DNA of 64,000 nucleotides from Bernardetia sp. MNP-M8 (GCF_037126285.1 NZ_CP147012.1:3680676-3744675); one strand, 5' to 3'; shown: positions 25,596 through 35,441, counted from the first letter of the stretch. Numbers and translations are program-made. The notes: generated by a model not told the origin, from the letters alone.

Positions 25596-26453
25596 TTATT
25601 TCAAGACTTTAAGTAAATGCTTGACTTTATCAGTCTGAATATAATCTACTCCTTTATTGATAGCTTCTATATTTTTATTATTCGAATGTGTGTTAAGAGT
25701 AGCCACTAAAAAACCTTCTTGATGAGCTTGCTCTACATTTTCTTTGGTTAAGTTATCTGTTTGAACGGTAATTCCTCTTAAATTATATTTTCTAGCTTTT
25801 TCCATAGCTATTTCAAAATCTTCATAAGCAAAAATTTGATAATTGGGACGTTCTTTTTGTAAAGATTCTATCAAATCGGTTCTTTTTAGTTCTATATATA
25901 CTTTATTCAAATTAAGATTACGTTTTTGTTCATATTTTTCTAGCAAAGAAATAAGTGCTGTATTGAGTTGATTATAATAAACTGGAGAAGTAGAAGAACT
26001 AAAACTTTTAATATCTAAAGAAAAGACATAGTTTTCAAGGTTAGGTAGATGTTCGAAAATATCTTCCAAGCGAATGACTCTGTATTTTGTATAAGGTGCA
26101 GAACTTGTATACTGAGCATCTTTTATTTCGTTCCAGTTTTGCTCATGGATTTTTCCTTTTTTATTGGTTTTGATATCTAATTCTTCATCATGAAAAGCTA
26201 CCAAAACGCCATCTTTTGTCATTTGTACATCAATTTCTACTCCATCACTTCCTAAAGTTAAGGCATACATAATTGATTCATAACTATTCATTGGATAAAC
26301 CTGCCCAATGCCCATTCCTCCGTGTCCAATTACTTTAATGTCTCTTTCAGATAAATTAATGTTAATATCTTCTTGTTTACAAGAACTAAAAGAGAAAATA
26401 AAAAATAGAACCAAAGTTAATATTTGAAATGATTGTAGTAATAATTTTTTCAT
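25596..26453 (-). CDS. Glycerophosphodiester phosphodiesterase-like lipoprotein
   Basis: A 285-residue protein with a lipobox signal (FFIFSFSSC, mature start CKQED). The GDPD TIM barrel is recognisable: VIGHGGMG, YPMNSYESI, GSDGVEIDVQMTKDGVLVAFHDEELD with the metal-binding E-x-D and the second catalytic His, and a final EAINKGVDYIQTDKVKHLL. The usual HRG and PENT motifs read HGG and PMNS, so it is a divergent member, though the His, Glu and Asp ligands are kept. It probably hydrolyses glycerophosphodiesters in the periplasm. Confidence 0.83.
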   Translation of the reverse strand: MKKLLLQSFQILTLVLFFIFSFSSCKQEDININLSERDIKVIGHGGMGIGQVYPMNSYESIMYALTLGSDGVEIDVQMTKDGVLVAFHDEELDIKTNKKGKIHEQNWNEIKDAQYTSSAPYTKYRVIRLEDIFEHLPNLENYVFSLDIKSFSSSTSPVYYNQLNTALISLLEKYEQKRNLNLNKVYIELKRTDLIESLQKERPNYQIFAYEDFEIAMEKARKYNLRGITVQTDNLTKENVEQAHQEGFLVATLNTHSNNKNIEAINKGVDYIQTDKVKHLLKVLK

Positions 26454-26493
26454 GACTTAAAATAGATTTAGAATAATAGTTTGAAAAATGAGC

Positions 26494-27051
26494 TTAAAAA
26501 GCATAACCAAGTGCAAGTCCTCCCCAATGTTGATAATCTGTATTGAATTCAAGAATAGGTGTGTAAGCAATTCTGAACATTAAACCACCTTTATTTTTTT
26601 GATAGCGATAGCCCAATATAAAATGAGTGTGATTTCGTATATCTCGTTTGGGTTGAAAGTCTGACGAACTAGCTCTCACAAAAGAAGTGATTGTTTGTCC
26701 TGCTCCAACTTCTAGCTTATGATTTTTTCCATATAAAAAATGAATAGCCACAGGTACAATAATTTCAGGATTGAATGTATCTGTATAATCATTAAGATAA
26801 TATGTACTTGCACCTAAGCGAAAAGCAAAAGCAATTTTTGAAGTTTGATTATTAGAAAAAGTACGAGGTGAAAAATAAATATATTCATAGTTAATAGAAC
26901 CATATCCTCCAGCACCAGCACCCTCTATATAAATTGTGTTTTTTGAATTGTTTTTATAATCTGATTGAGAAAATACTTCAACAGAATTATTGAAAAAAAA
27001 TAAGATAGAAAAACACACAAAACTAAACAGTTTAAAAAATGGACTTTTCAT
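26494..27051 (-). CDS. Small outer-membrane beta-barrel protein
   Basis: A 185-residue protein with a signal peptide (FVCFSILFFFNNSVEVFSQ). It has alternating-hydrophobicity strands typical of an eight-stranded barrel (TIYIEGAGAGGYGSINYEYI, KIAFAFRLGASTYYL, HFILGYRYQKNKGGLMFRIA) and ends in GGLALGYAF with a terminal Phe, the usual outer-membrane insertion signal. The function is unknown. It lies 40 bases upstream of the GDPD gene on the same strand, so the two are probably co-transcribed. Confidence 0.7.
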   Translation of the reverse strand: MKSPFFKLFSFVCFSILFFFNNSVEVFSQSDYKNNSKNTIYIEGAGAGGYGSINYEYIYFSPRTFSNNQTSKIAFAFRLGASTYYLNDYTDTFNPEIIVPVAIHFLYGKNHKLEVGAGQTITSFVRASSSDFQPKRDIRNHTHFILGYRYQKNKGGLMFRIAYTPILEFNTDYQHWGGLALGYAF

Positions 27052-27374
27052 CGTTTGTTATAGTTTAATATATTTATTTATACGTTTTTCCTAAATTATA
27101 GTTGTAGGTACAATATTTTATTAACGTTTATTCTATGTGTATTAAATTATCTAAAAATAACGTCTTTTTTAAAACATTTTATTGATAATAATTTACCTGT
27201 ATGAAAAATTTGTTTGTGGTAAAGAAATTCAAGGAATTATTTTGTGTTCTTGAATTTATACGATTTATAGAAAATAATTTCCTGTTTTACATTTAAAAAA
27301 GGAAATGAATATACTACCTCAGATAGGATGAATTCATAAGAAAATCCTGTCAAATTGTTAAACCTTTTAAAAAA

Positions 27375-27406
27375 TTTGCTTAAACAAAACTATTGTGCTA
27401 CTTTTG
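27375..27406 (+). promoter_or_regulatory. Bacteroidota-type promoter of the isocitrate dehydrogenase gene
   Basis: -33 TTTG (27375-27378) and -7 TACTTTTG (27399-27406) are separated by 20 bases and precede the ATG by about 120 bases. The rest of the 477-bp gap (27052-27528) is A/T-rich without a gene. Confidence 0.6.
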
Positions 27407-27528
27407 TGTTAGTAAGTAATACTATCAATATTGTTAATTAAACAATCATTAATAAAATTAATTGGTAGTTGTGAATAACCAATAAATAATCATTTTCTCG
27501 TTTAACAAATTTTTAAAATACTTCTCTT

Positions 27529-29064
27529 ATGCTAGTATCCAACGGAAATTACACAGACACACAAGACACAACATTTGCACAGAAACCTACTCACAAGAAA
27601 ACTTTAGTTACTGTTGCTAAAGGCGATGGAATAGGCGAAGAAATTATGAATGCAACGCTTTCAATTTTGGAAGCAGCTAAGGCGAGAATAGATTTTGAAG
27701 AAGTAGAAATAGGTGAAAAAGTATACAAAAATGGACATTCAGCAGGAATAACACCTGAAACTTGGAAATCTTTACGCAAAACGAAAGTATTTTTGAAAGC
27801 TCCAATTACTACTCCTCAAGGTGGTGGTTTCAAAAGTTTGAATGTTACGATACGCAAAACTTTGGGACTTTATTCAAATGTTCGTCCTTGTGTTTCGTAT
27901 AATCCTTATGTACAGACGAAGCATCCCAAAATGGATACTGTTATTATAAGAGAAAATGAAGAAGATTTGTATGCAGGAATCGAACACCAACAGACTGACG
28001 AAGTAACACAATGTTTGAAACTGATTACAAGTGTAGGAACAGAAAAAATTATCCGTTATGCTTTCGAATATGCAAAAGTATATAATCGTAAGAAAGTTAC
28101 TTGTTTTTCGAAGGATAATATCATGAAAATTACTGATGGACTTTTCCACAAGACATTTGATAGAATAGGCGCAGAATATCCAGAAATAGAAAAAGAACAT
28201 TGGATTGTGGATATAGGGGCTGCCAAATTAGCAACAAAACCAGAACAGTTTGATGTAATTGTAATGCCAAACTTGTATGGTGATATTCTTTCTGATGTAG
28301 CTGCTGAGATTACAGGTTCGGTAGGTCTTGCAGGTTCGGCAAATATAGGTGATGATTTTGCTATGTTTGAAGCCATTCACGGTTCTGCGCCTGATATTGC
28401 AGGAAAAGGAATTGCAAATCCATCAGGTCTTTTATTAGGAGCTGTTCAAATGTTAGTTTATATCGGACAAGCTGATATTGCTGAAAAAGTGCAAAATGCG
28501 TGGCTCAAAACAATTGAAGATGGCATTCATACAGGAGATATTTACAACCCAGAAACTAGTACGAAAAAAGTAGGCACAAAAGAATTTGGAGAAGCTGTCA
28601 TCGAAAGATTGGGACAAAAACCTACTACTTTAAAGCCTGTTGAGTACGGAAGAGGAAAATCGATAAATATTAATCTTGAGCCTACCAAAATAGCTAAAAA
28701 AGAACTTGTAGGAGTAGATATTTTCTTGCATTGGAACGACACAGCAGACCCAACAGGGAAAAAACGCAATGCAAATACATTGGGAGATTCACTTTCTAAA
28801 GCTGCATTAGAAAGCAACACACATCTAGAACTGCAAATGATTACAAATAGAGGAGTAAAAGTGTATCCAAATGGATTCCCTGAAACTTTCTGTACAGATC
28901 ATTGGCGTTGTCGCTTCCAAACACAAAATGAAGAAGCTATTGATTACAAAGAAGTCTTGAAATTGATGAATAAATTAAATCAAGAAGGATTTGATATTAT
29001 CAAAACAGAAAACCTTTGTACGTTTGATGGTGTTCGTTCTTATTCTTTAGGACAAGGACAATAA
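27529..29064 (+). CDS. icd: NADP-dependent isocitrate dehydrogenase
   Basis: A 511-residue beta-decarboxylating dehydrogenase that oxidises isocitrate to 2-oxoglutarate in the citric-acid cycle. N-terminal TVAKGDGIGEEIM, substrate loop LNVTIRKTLGLYSNVRPC with the isocitrate-binding Arg residues, IIRENEEDLYAGIEH, catalytic Lys/Asp region MPNLYGDILSDVAAEITGS, and the adenosine site FEAIHGSAPDIAGKGIANPS. The extra about 150 C-terminal residues (from GVDIFLHWNDTADP) identify the long Thermus/Rickettsia-like type. It is transcribed alone, from its own promoter into a strong terminator. Confidence 0.93.
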   Translation: MLVSNGNYTDTQDTTFAQKPTHKKTLVTVAKGDGIGEEIMNATLSILEAAKARIDFEEVEIGEKVYKNGHSAGITPETWKSLRKTKVFLKAPITTPQGGGFKSLNVTIRKTLGLYSNVRPCVSYNPYVQTKHPKMDTVIIRENEEDLYAGIEHQQTDEVTQCLKLITSVGTEKIIRYAFEYAKVYNRKKVTCFSKDNIMKITDGLFHKTFDRIGAEYPEIEKEHWIVDIGAAKLATKPEQFDVIVMPNLYGDILSDVAAEITGSVGLAGSANIGDDFAMFEAIHGSAPDIAGKGIANPSGLLLGAVQMLVYIGQADIAEKVQNAWLKTIEDGIHTGDIYNPETSTKKVGTKEFGEAVIERLGQKPTTLKPVEYGRGKSININLEPTKIAKKELVGVDIFLHWNDTADPTGKKRNANTLGDSLSKAALESNTHLELQMITNRGVKVYPNGFPETFCTDHWRCRFQTQNEEAIDYKEVLKLMNKLNQEGFDIIKTENLCTFDGVRSYSLGQGQ

Positions 29065-29071
29065 TATAGGA

Positions 29072-29150
29072 GCAATTACGAATTAAAAATTACGAATTTA
29101 ATTCATTGATTACCAGCTAACTGAATGTTTGAAAATAGTAGTTTATTTAG
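29072..29150 (+). repeat. Dispersed repeat, copy 1
   Basis: It begins AATTACGAATTAAAAATTACG and ends AAAATAGTAGTTTATTTA, with a diverged centre. A similar copy follows frr at 49303-49380. Both lie in 3' flanks. Confidence 0.6.
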
Positions 29151-29169
29151 TTCTTATTTCATAAACATA

Positions 29170-29205
29170 AAAAAGGAATTTGATTGAGTTCAAATTCCTT
29201 TTTTT
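29170..29205. terminator. Bidirectional terminator after icd
   Basis: AAAAAGGAATTTG pairs with CAAATTCCTTTTT and is followed by T residues. It lies between convergent genes, so it can serve both. Confidence 0.85.
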
Positions 29206-29209
29206 CTTT

Positions 29210-29644
29210 CTAAGATTGTGCAGTATTCTCATCTTGCAATTTAAACCACTTGAAGAGAATCCAAATGTATTTGCTTTCAAATACTTCTACATAAACCTCA
29301 TTATCATTAGCAACAAAGAACCCATTAGCAGAATTTACATCAGATATAAAATAAAATTTATGTTTTATCCTGACCTTATACTCACACATTTTTTTGTCTT
29401 TATTGTTTTCTCTGCTTCCAATGACTTTATAACCAAGTTCGTCTTCAAAATATGATTTTATAATTTGAAAATCCGAATTAGAAAGGTTTGATTGAGATGA
29501 AAGATGTATATTTTTATAGTATTCTCCTGCAAAAGTACGTCTATTTTTGGCTACTTCTAAAGGTAAACTACCTTTGCCAATCAGAAAATAAGTTCCAACT
29601 TGAATTAGGAAAATAGATAAAATAACAAGCAATAACTTTTTCAT
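29210..29644 (-). CDS. Hypothetical secreted or membrane-anchored protein
   Basis: Not recognised. It has 144 residues, with an N-terminal hydrophobic anchor or signal (LLLVILSIFLIQVGTYFLI) and a soluble domain of mixed alpha/beta character (FQIIKSYFEDELGYKVIGSR, EYKVRIKHKFYFISDVNSAN, EVYVEVFESKYIWILFKW). It lies downstream of prfA on the same strand with a 48-base gap in between, and converges on icd. No motif gives a function. Confidence 0.6.
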   Translation of the reverse strand: MKKLLLVILSIFLIQVGTYFLIGKGSLPLEVAKNRRTFAGEYYKNIHLSSQSNLSNSDFQIIKSYFEDELGYKVIGSRENNKDKKMCEYKVRIKHKFYFISDVNSANGFFVANDNEVYVEVFESKYIWILFKWFKLQDENTAQS

Positions 29645-29692
29645 TTTATTCGTATTTAATTCTAAAATCTAAATTCAGACTTCTAAATTAGT

Positions 29693-30769
29693 TTACTCTC
29701 CACTCGCAGCAGCCGACAAACGTTCTGCATTCTCAGCCAATTTCAATTCTTCGATAAAAGAACCAATATCTCCATCCATTACGTTAGGCAAATTAAAGAC
29801 ACTAAAGTTTATTCTATGGTCGGTTACACGTCCTTGTGAGTAGTTGTATGTACGAATTTTGTCTGAACGGTCACCACGTCCTACCATTGAGCGACGAGTT
29901 TCTGAAGTTTCAGCATTTTGCTTTTGTAGTTCCATATCATATAAACGAGCTTTCAATACTTTCAAAGCCTGTTCAAAGTTTTGAATTTGTGAACGTCCAT
30001 CTTGACATTCTACTACTAATCCTGATGGAAGGTGAGTCAAACGAATAGCCGATTCTGTCTTATTTACGTGCTGTCCACCTGCTCCTGATGCTCTAAACGT
30101 ATCTTTTTTGACATCGCCCATATCAAGATTGATTTCTACGGCATCTGTTTCTGGCAAAACAGCAACTGATGCAGCCGAAGTATGAACACGTCCTTGACTT
30201 TCTGTATCTGGAACACGCTGAACACGATGAACGCCTGATTCGTATTTAAGTTTTCCGTAGGCTTCATTTCCAGTAACAGAAACAATAATTTCTTTATAAC
30301 CACCTGCTGTGGCTTCACTAAATGAGATAATATCCCAAGTCCATTTCTGAACCTCAGCAAAACGCTGATACATTCTATACAAATCTCCTGCAAAAATACC
30401 AGCTTCATCTCCTCCTGCACCTGCACGGATTTCAAGAATGGCATTTTTATCATCATCTGGGTCTTTAGGAATAAGTAGGGTCTTGATTTCGTTTTCTATT
30501 TTTTCCTGTTTTGGCTCTAGCTCTTCAAGCTCCTGTTTTGCCATTTCTCTAAAATCCTCATCTTTTTCTTCTCTCAAAACAGATTTTGCGCCTTCGATAT
30601 TGCTTAGTATTTTCTCATATTCTTCATATTTCAAATCAATTTTTTCTAAGTCTTTGTATTCTTTACTTAGTTTTGCATAATTGTCCATGTCGTTCATCAA
30701 GTCAGGATTCATCATTTCCTCACGAACATCATGAAAACGTTTTCTAATTTCTTCTAATTTATCTACCAT
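29693..30769 (-). CDS. prfA: Peptide chain release factor 1
   Basis: A 358-residue class I release factor. It reads UAA and UAG stop codons on the ribosome and triggers peptide release. The stop-codon-reading PxT-type motif falls in VPDTESQGRVHTSAASV, and the catalytic GGQ is in ASGAGGQHVNKTESAIRL. The N-terminal coiled coil spans about residues 1-110. The length is normal for RF1, and the absence of a programmed frameshift separates it from RF2. Confidence 0.96.
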   Translation of the reverse strand: MVDKLEEIRKRFHDVREEMMNPDLMNDMDNYAKLSKEYKDLEKIDLKYEEYEKILSNIEGAKSVLREEKDEDFREMAKQELEELEPKQEKIENEIKTLLIPKDPDDDKNAILEIRAGAGGDEAGIFAGDLYRMYQRFAEVQKWTWDIISFSEATAGGYKEIIVSVTGNEAYGKLKYESGVHRVQRVPDTESQGRVHTSAASVAVLPETDAVEINLDMGDVKKDTFRASGAGGQHVNKTESAIRLTHLPSGLVVECQDGRSQIQNFEQALKVLKARLYDMELQKQNAETSETRRSMVGRGDRSDKIRTYNYSQGRVTDHRINFSVFNLPNVMDGDIGSFIEELKLAENAERLSAAASGE

Positions 30770-30842
30770 ATTGATTTAATTCTTGAATGTAAGGGCGTAT
30801 ATTTTTTAAGTAAATGTAAAATCACTTTTTGAAAATTGAGTA

Positions 30843-30850
30843 CAAATATA
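30843..30850 (-). promoter_or_regulatory. -7 promoter box of prfA
   Basis: The minus strand reads TATATTTG, fitting TAnnTTTG, 73 bases before the ATG. No clear -33 TTG is seen, so this is tentative. Confidence 0.4.
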
Positions 30851-30941
30851 CAATAATAATTTGAGTATTTTTTTGTGAAATCAGGAAACATTATTACGAC
30901 TTACAGATAAAAATGCAATGTATATTTATAACAATTTATTC

Positions 30942-31289
30942 TTACTTAAAATAATCAATCATTTCTTGAGCCATTATAACAGTAAGTCCTTCTGGATGCC
31001 CTAAACGATTATCTCTTATCAAATTTGATAAAATATTGATAACTTTCTTTTCTAATGAAGCATTATGTTCAACTAGTTCTTCATTAATATAAAGTCTTCT
31101 AGGTATATTTAGATTTGGTGGTGGAGTATATTCTTCTTTTTCAAGCATCTCAAGACCTTCATCTGTGGGAAACATATTTACTTTTATTTCTTGTCCTTCT
31201 CTGTCAAATAAAGTCAACATTAAACTACAAGGTTGGGGAGGAACCCAAAAGTGGATTTTTTCAATATCATTATAAGAAGGTAAGTTCAT
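30942..31289 (-). CDS. Hypothetical protein
   Basis: Not recognised. It is a soluble 115-residue protein without a signal peptide. The N-terminal half looks like a beta-sheet with FWVPPQPCSLMLTLFDREGQ; the centre has a proline-rich link (YTPPPNLNIPRRLYI), and the C-terminal half is helical (LEKKVINILSNLIRDNRL, VIMAQEMIDYFK). Divergent from a secreted small protein at 31376, with an 86-base gap between them. Confidence 0.55.
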   Translation of the reverse strand: MNLPSYNDIEKIHFWVPPQPCSLMLTLFDREGQEIKVNMFPTDEGLEMLEKEEYTPPPNLNIPRRLYINEELVEHNASLEKKVINILSNLIRDNRLGHPEGLTVIMAQEMIDYFK

Positions 31290-31375
31290 GTTTTTATTTG
31301 AAAATATGTAGTTAAAATTTTATATATTTGGTTTTGCAATTTAAGTAAAAACGATAACTAATTAATTTTAATTAT

Positions 31376-31792
31376 ATGAAAACAATAATCCTATCTCTAT
31401 TTTTTACTAGTATTATTTTTAGTTTCAGTTCTTTTTTTATTAAAAAAAATAAACTAGATGAAACTATATCTAAGCCTTGTGCCATTTTTGTCATGCCAAC
31501 GATTGAAATGATAGAAGAGTTACAAAAAACAGATGCTGATAATTATGATGTTATCTTAAATGAAAACATGTCTTATTTAGATTTAACAAGAGAATATTTA
31601 ACTTCTCAAGAAATTTCTATAGTAGATACAGAAGCACAAGGAAATTTGAAATTTCAGAGTTCTAAAAATGAAGTTTTTGAGTTAGATTTATCTCAAAATG
31701 CTTGGCAAGTTATTTTATTTAATGGAACTGATGAGCCTATCAAAATAAATCCCACAGATTACGAAACAGAGATTAAAAAATACATGAAGTAA
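31376..31792 (+). CDS. Hypothetical secreted protein
   Basis: Not recognised. It has 138 residues with a signal peptide (MKTIILSLFFTSIIFSFSSF) and a small hydrophilic domain (CAIFVMPTIEMIEELQKTDA, FELDLSQNAWQVILFNGTDE). It probably resides in the periplasm. It precedes aspS by 124 bases, but aspS has its own promoter box. Confidence 0.6.
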   Translation: MKTIILSLFFTSIIFSFSSFFIKKNKLDETISKPCAIFVMPTIEMIEELQKTDADNYDVILNENMSYLDLTREYLTSQEISIVDTEAQGNLKFQSSKNEVFELDLSQNAWQVILFNGTDEPIKINPTDYETEIKKYMK

Positions 31793-31803
31793 TAAAAAAA
31801 TTT

Positions 31804-31811
31804 TACCTTTG
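31804..31811 (+). promoter_or_regulatory. -7 promoter box of aspS
   Basis: TACCTTTG fits TAnnTTTG and leaves a leader of about 100 bases before the aspS ATG. The leader has a small hairpin (GTACCTTTTAAGGTGC), but I see no T-box motif. Confidence 0.45.
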
Positions 31812-31916
31812 CAGAATATACAAATATAGTGTACACTTTAGTATGCAATTATTTTGTTCCGTACCTTTTAAGGTGCGTAAAAAAAGATATAAAATTAAAG
31901 CCTTAAAAATAGATTT

Positions 31917-33689
31917 ATGTTAAGAACGCATACTTGTGGAGAACTTCGCCTTTCAGACGTAGAAAAGAATGAAGAAATAATCCTTTGTGGTTGGGTACGT
32001 CGTATTCGTGATAAAGGAAAATTACTTTGGATTGACCTTCGTGATAGATACGGAATTACGCAGCTTTTTTTAGAAGAAGACAGCACAGACCCAAAACTTC
32101 TAGAACTTGTTAGAGAGAAAATGGGTAGAGAATGTGTCATCAAGGCAACAGGAAAGCTAATTGAACGCACTTCTAAAAACTTAGATATTCCGACAGGAGA
32201 AGTAGAATTGAAAGTTACGAGCCTTGAGATTCTGAATGAATCTAAAACGCCTCCTTTTTTAGTAGAAGATGATACAGACGGAGGAGATGAGCTGCGTATG
32301 AAATATCGTTATTTGGATTTACGTCGTCCAAAACTTCAAAATAATATGATGCTTCGCCACAAAATGGCACAAGCAATGCGTAGATATTTGGATGCAAAAG
32401 ATTTTATGGAAATCGAAACGCCATTTTTGATAAAATCTACTCCTGAAGGCGCACGAGATTTTGTAGTTCCTAGTCGTATGCACCCAGGGGAATTTTATGC
32501 CTTGCCACAAAGTCCACAGACATTTAAGCAGATTTTGATGGTTTCGGGTTATGATAAATATTTCCAAATTGTTCGTTGTTTTAGAGATGAAGATTTGAGA
32601 GCAGACCGTCAGCCAGAGTTTACTCAAATTGACTGCGAAATGTCGTTTGTTTCCCAAGAAGATATTTTGAATAATTTTGAAGGACTTTTGAAATATCTTT
32701 TTAAAGAACTCAAAGGAATCAATATCGAAAATGATTTCCCTAGAATGACGTATGATGAAGCGATGAAAACGTATGGAAACGACAAGCCAGATATTCGTTT
32801 TGAAATGAAGTTTAAGGAAATGAACGATGTTACAAAAGGAAAAGATTTTAAAGTTTTTGATGATGCTGAATTAGTCGTAGGAATAAATGCGACAGGCTGT
32901 GCAGATTATTCTCGTAAGCAACTAGATGCCCTTACAAATTTTGTAAAAAAACCACAAATTGGTGCAACAGGACTTATTTATTTGAAAGTTAATGCTGATG
33001 GAACATTAAAATCTTCAGTAGATAAATTTTTCAATGAAGAGGATTTGAAGAAATGGGCAAACCTTTTTGATGCAAAAGCAGGAGATTTAATTTTAGTTTT
33101 GGCAGGAAATGCAGACAAAACTAGAAAAGCTATGAGCGAATTGCGTTTAGAAATGGGCAATCAATTAGGACTCCGTAAAGCTGACGATTACAAACCTCTT
33201 TGGGTTCTTGATTTTCCTTTATTAGAATGGGGAGAAGAAGAAAATCGTTGGTTTGCGATGCACCACCCTTTTACGTCTCCTAAAAAAGAAGATTTAGAAA
33301 AATTAAATACAAATCCTGCTGATGTTCGTGCAGATGCGTATGATTTGGTTTTGAATGGTGTTGAGATTGGTGGTGGTTCTATTCGTATTTACGATAGAGC
33401 TTTACAGGAAAAAATGTTGGCATTTTTAGGTTTTTCAGATGAAGAAGCAAAGGCTCAATTTGGTTTCTTAATGGACGCTTTCGAATATGGTGCGCCTCCT
33501 CACGGTGGAATTGCACTTGGTTTTGACCGTCTTTGTGCACTCTTTGGTGGTGAGCAGAGTATTAGAGATTTTATCGCTTTCCCTAAAAATAACGCAGGAA
33601 AAGATTTGATGATTGATGCACCTGCTCCAATTGATGAAAAACAACTTAATGAACTAGAAATTAAAGTTGATTTGAAAGCTAAGGTTTAA
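31917..33689 (+). CDS. aspS: Aspartyl-tRNA synthetase
   Basis: A 590-residue class IIb synthetase that charges tRNA-Asp. The N-terminal OB-fold anticodon domain carries [20 protein letters not shown], class II motif 2 is [18 protein letters not shown], the bacterial GAD insertion lies around residues 290-420, and motif 3 is [16 protein letters not shown]. The presence of the GAD insertion marks the bacterial type. Full length with no disruption. Confidence 0.97.
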   Translation: MLRTHTCGELRLSDVEKNEEIILCGWVRRIRDKGKLLWIDLRDRYGITQLFLEEDSTDPKLLELVREKMGRECVIKATGKLIERTSKNLDIPTGEVELKVTSLEILNESKTPPFLVEDDTDGGDELRMKYRYLDLRRPKLQNNMMLRHKMAQAMRRYLDAKDFMEIETPFLIKSTPEGARDFVVPSRMHPGEFYALPQSPQTFKQILMVSGYDKYFQIVRCFRDEDLRADRQPEFTQIDCEMSFVSQEDILNNFEGLLKYLFKELKGINIENDFPRMTYDEAMKTYGNDKPDIRFEMKFKEMNDVTKGKDFKVFDDAELVVGINATGCADYSRKQLDALTNFVKKPQIGATGLIYLKVNADGTLKSSVDKFFNEEDLKKWANLFDAKAGDLILVLAGNADKTRKAMSELRLEMGNQLGLRKADDYKPLWVLDFPLLEWGEEENRWFAMHHPFTSPKKEDLEKLNTNPADVRADAYDLVLNGVEIGGGSIRIYDRALQEKMLAFLGFSDEEAKAQFGFLMDAFEYGAPPHGGIALGFDRLCALFGGEQSIRDFIAFPKNNAGKDLMIDAPAPIDEKQLNELEIKVDLKAKV

Positions 33690-33707
33690 GTGGTGGATAT
33701 TTATTTT

Positions 33708-33735
33708 CTGTTTCAAGCGTCGACGCTTGAAACAG
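33708..33735. repeat. Perfect 28-bp palindrome after aspS
   Basis: The half-site CTGTTTCAAGCGTC is followed directly by its exact reverse complement, with no spacer. It starts 18 bases after the stop codon and is separate from the terminator that follows. Confidence 0.85.
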
Positions 33736-33742
33736 AAGCCTA

Positions 33743-33781
33743 AAAACTGTTTGATAATTCTTTATTATTGAACAGTTTTTT
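33743..33781 (+). terminator. Terminator after aspS
   Basis: AAAAACTGTTTGATAA pairs with TTATTGAACAGTTTTT with one mismatch and ends in a T run. Confidence 0.8.
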
Positions 33782-33826
33782 TGTATTTTTATAAAAGAAC
33801 AAAATAGCACTATAAAACTCAAGAAA

Positions 33827-34396
33827 ATGACAATCTCAAAAAGAAGAATAAGTGTAGAAGAATATATGATGATTGATGCCAATACGGATGAAAAAATAGA
33901 ATATCTGAATGGAGAAATTCGTGCAATGGCAGGGACAACTCTTGAACATCAAATTATTATCAAAAACCTTATTCGTTTACTTGATATGTGCCTTCGTGAA
34001 AAAGGATGCACATTAGTAACTGGTGATATGAAATTACACACACCAGACTGCGAAAAGGCTTTTTTATATCCTGATATTCATATTTATTGTGGCGAAATTG
34101 AGAAAGAAAAAATGCTTTATGGCGCATATTCACTCAAAGAACCCAAAATTATTATAGAAGTTCTTTCTGATTTTACAAGTAATTATGACAAAGGAGATAA
34201 GTTTGAATGTTACAAAAAAATAAAATCACTTGAAAAATATATTATGATAGAAAGTAGCCTTGATACAAAAGAACCTGCCGTTTATGTTCGTACTTTGGAA
34301 AGTGAAACAAAATATACAGAAGAAATGCTCAATATGGATGCTATTTTGGAGATTTTGGACTGTGAAGTGAGTGTAAAGGATATTTATGAAATGTAA
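33827..34396 (+). CDS. Uma2-family (DUF820) endonuclease
   Basis: A 189-residue protein of the Uma2 family, which has a PD-(D/E)XK restriction-endonuclease fold. Family marks are ISVEEYMMIDANTDEKIEYL at the start, NGEIRAMAGTTLEHQII, the catalytic Asp in FLYPDIHIYCG and the E-x-x pattern in PKIIIEVLSDFTSNYDKGDK. Uma2 genes are multi-copy in many genomes and their biological target is unknown. It stands alone between aspS and a metallopeptidase gene. Confidence 0.85.
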   Translation: MTISKRRISVEEYMMIDANTDEKIEYLNGEIRAMAGTTLEHQIIIKNLIRLLDMCLREKGCTLVTGDMKLHTPDCEKAFLYPDIHIYCGEIEKEKMLYGAYSLKEPKIIIEVLSDFTSNYDKGDKFECYKKIKSLEKYIMIESSLDTKEPAVYVRTLESETKYTEEMLNMDAILEILDCEVSVKDIYEM

Positions 34397-34550
34397 TGAT
34401 ATTTTTTATACAAAAAATCACTCATAAAAGAAACTCATTTTTGAAAGTCCAATAAAAAACGAGAGTTTTAAACACAATTTTCTTATTTTAGAGTTATCAA
34501 TATTAATAAATCAATTTTATTCAATTTTTTAATCTTAAATTTTTTTAATT

Positions 34551-35441
34551 ATGCGTTGGAAAGGAAGACAAGGAAGTGGTAATGTAGAAGACCGTCGTGG
34601 AAGTGGTGGTTCTAGTTTTGGTGGAATGGGTGGTGGAGTAGGTAAAGCTGGTCTAGGTATTGGTGGTGTTATCATTGTTATCATTGTGATGCTTTTGGGA
34701 GGAGACCCTTCAGCTATTTTGGGAGGAGCTTCTGATGGAGGTGCTGTACAGACTGAAAATAGAGTAAGTACAAGTGATGAAAATGGACAACCAACTGACG
34801 ATATGGGACAGTTTGCATCTGTTGTTCTGAAAGATACAGAAGATGTTTGGAATAAAATTTTTCAAGAAGAACTCAATGCTGATTATCCAGAACCTAAATT
34901 AGTTCTTTTTAGTGGAGTAACAAATACTGATTGTGGAACAGGTCAATCTGCAACAGGTCCTTTTTATTGTCCAGCCGACCAAGATATTTATATTGACCTT
35001 ACCTTTTTCGAAGAATTACAAAATCGTTTTGGTGCAGGAGGAGATTTTGCAGCAGCCTATGTAATTGCTCACGAAGTAGGACATCATATCCAAAAACAAC
35101 TTGGTGCTAGTGATTATGTAAATGATCATAGAGGAAGAGTTTCCAAAACTAAACAAAATGAACTTTCTGTCAGGTTAGAACTACAAGCCGATTTTTATGC
35201 AGGAGTTTGGGCGCATTATGCTGACAAATGGAAAGGCATTTTGGAAGAAGGTGATATAGAAGAAGCTATGAATGCTGCCAATGCCATTGGAGACGACCGT
35301 TTGCAGAAACAATCACAAGGTTATACTGTTCCAGAATCTTTCACTCATGGCACGTCTGCACAGCGTAAAAAATGGTTTATGAAAGGCTATCAAACAGGAG
35401 ATATTCGTCAAGATGATACTTTTAAAACAAATGATTTGTAG
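34551..35441 (+). CDS. YpfJ/KPN_02809-type neutral zinc metallopeptidase
   Basis: A 296-residue protein. The N-terminus is basic and very glycine-rich (RGSGGSSFGGMGGGVGKAG), followed by a membrane helix (GIGGVIIVIIVMLLGG), so the domain faces outward. The catalytic domain has CPADQDIYIDLTFFEEL and the zinc motif HEVGHH (in AYVIAHEVGHHIQKQLG), with the third ligand Glu in ELQADFYAGVWAHYAD. These match the YpfJ family of putative zinc-dependent neutral peptidases; the substrate is not known. Confidence 0.9.
   Translation: MRWKGRQGSGNVEDRRGSGGSSFGGMGGGVGKAGLGIGGVIIVIIVMLLGGDPSAILGGASDGGAVQTENRVSTSDENGQPTDDMGQFASVVLKDTEDVWNKIFQEELNADYPEPKLVLFSGVTNTDCGTGQSATGPFYCPADQDIYIDLTFFEELQNRFGAGGDFAAAYVIAHEVGHHIQKQLGASDYVNDHRGRVSKTKQNELSVRLELQADFYAGVWAHYADKWKGILEEGDIEEAMNAANAIGDDRLQKQSQGYTVPESFTHGTSAQRKKWFMKGYQTGDIRQDDTFKTNDL

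Noticed and set aside
31812-31916. T-box riboswitch upstream of aspS
   Set aside because: The leader is only about 100 bases and has no recognisable T-box sequence or large stem.
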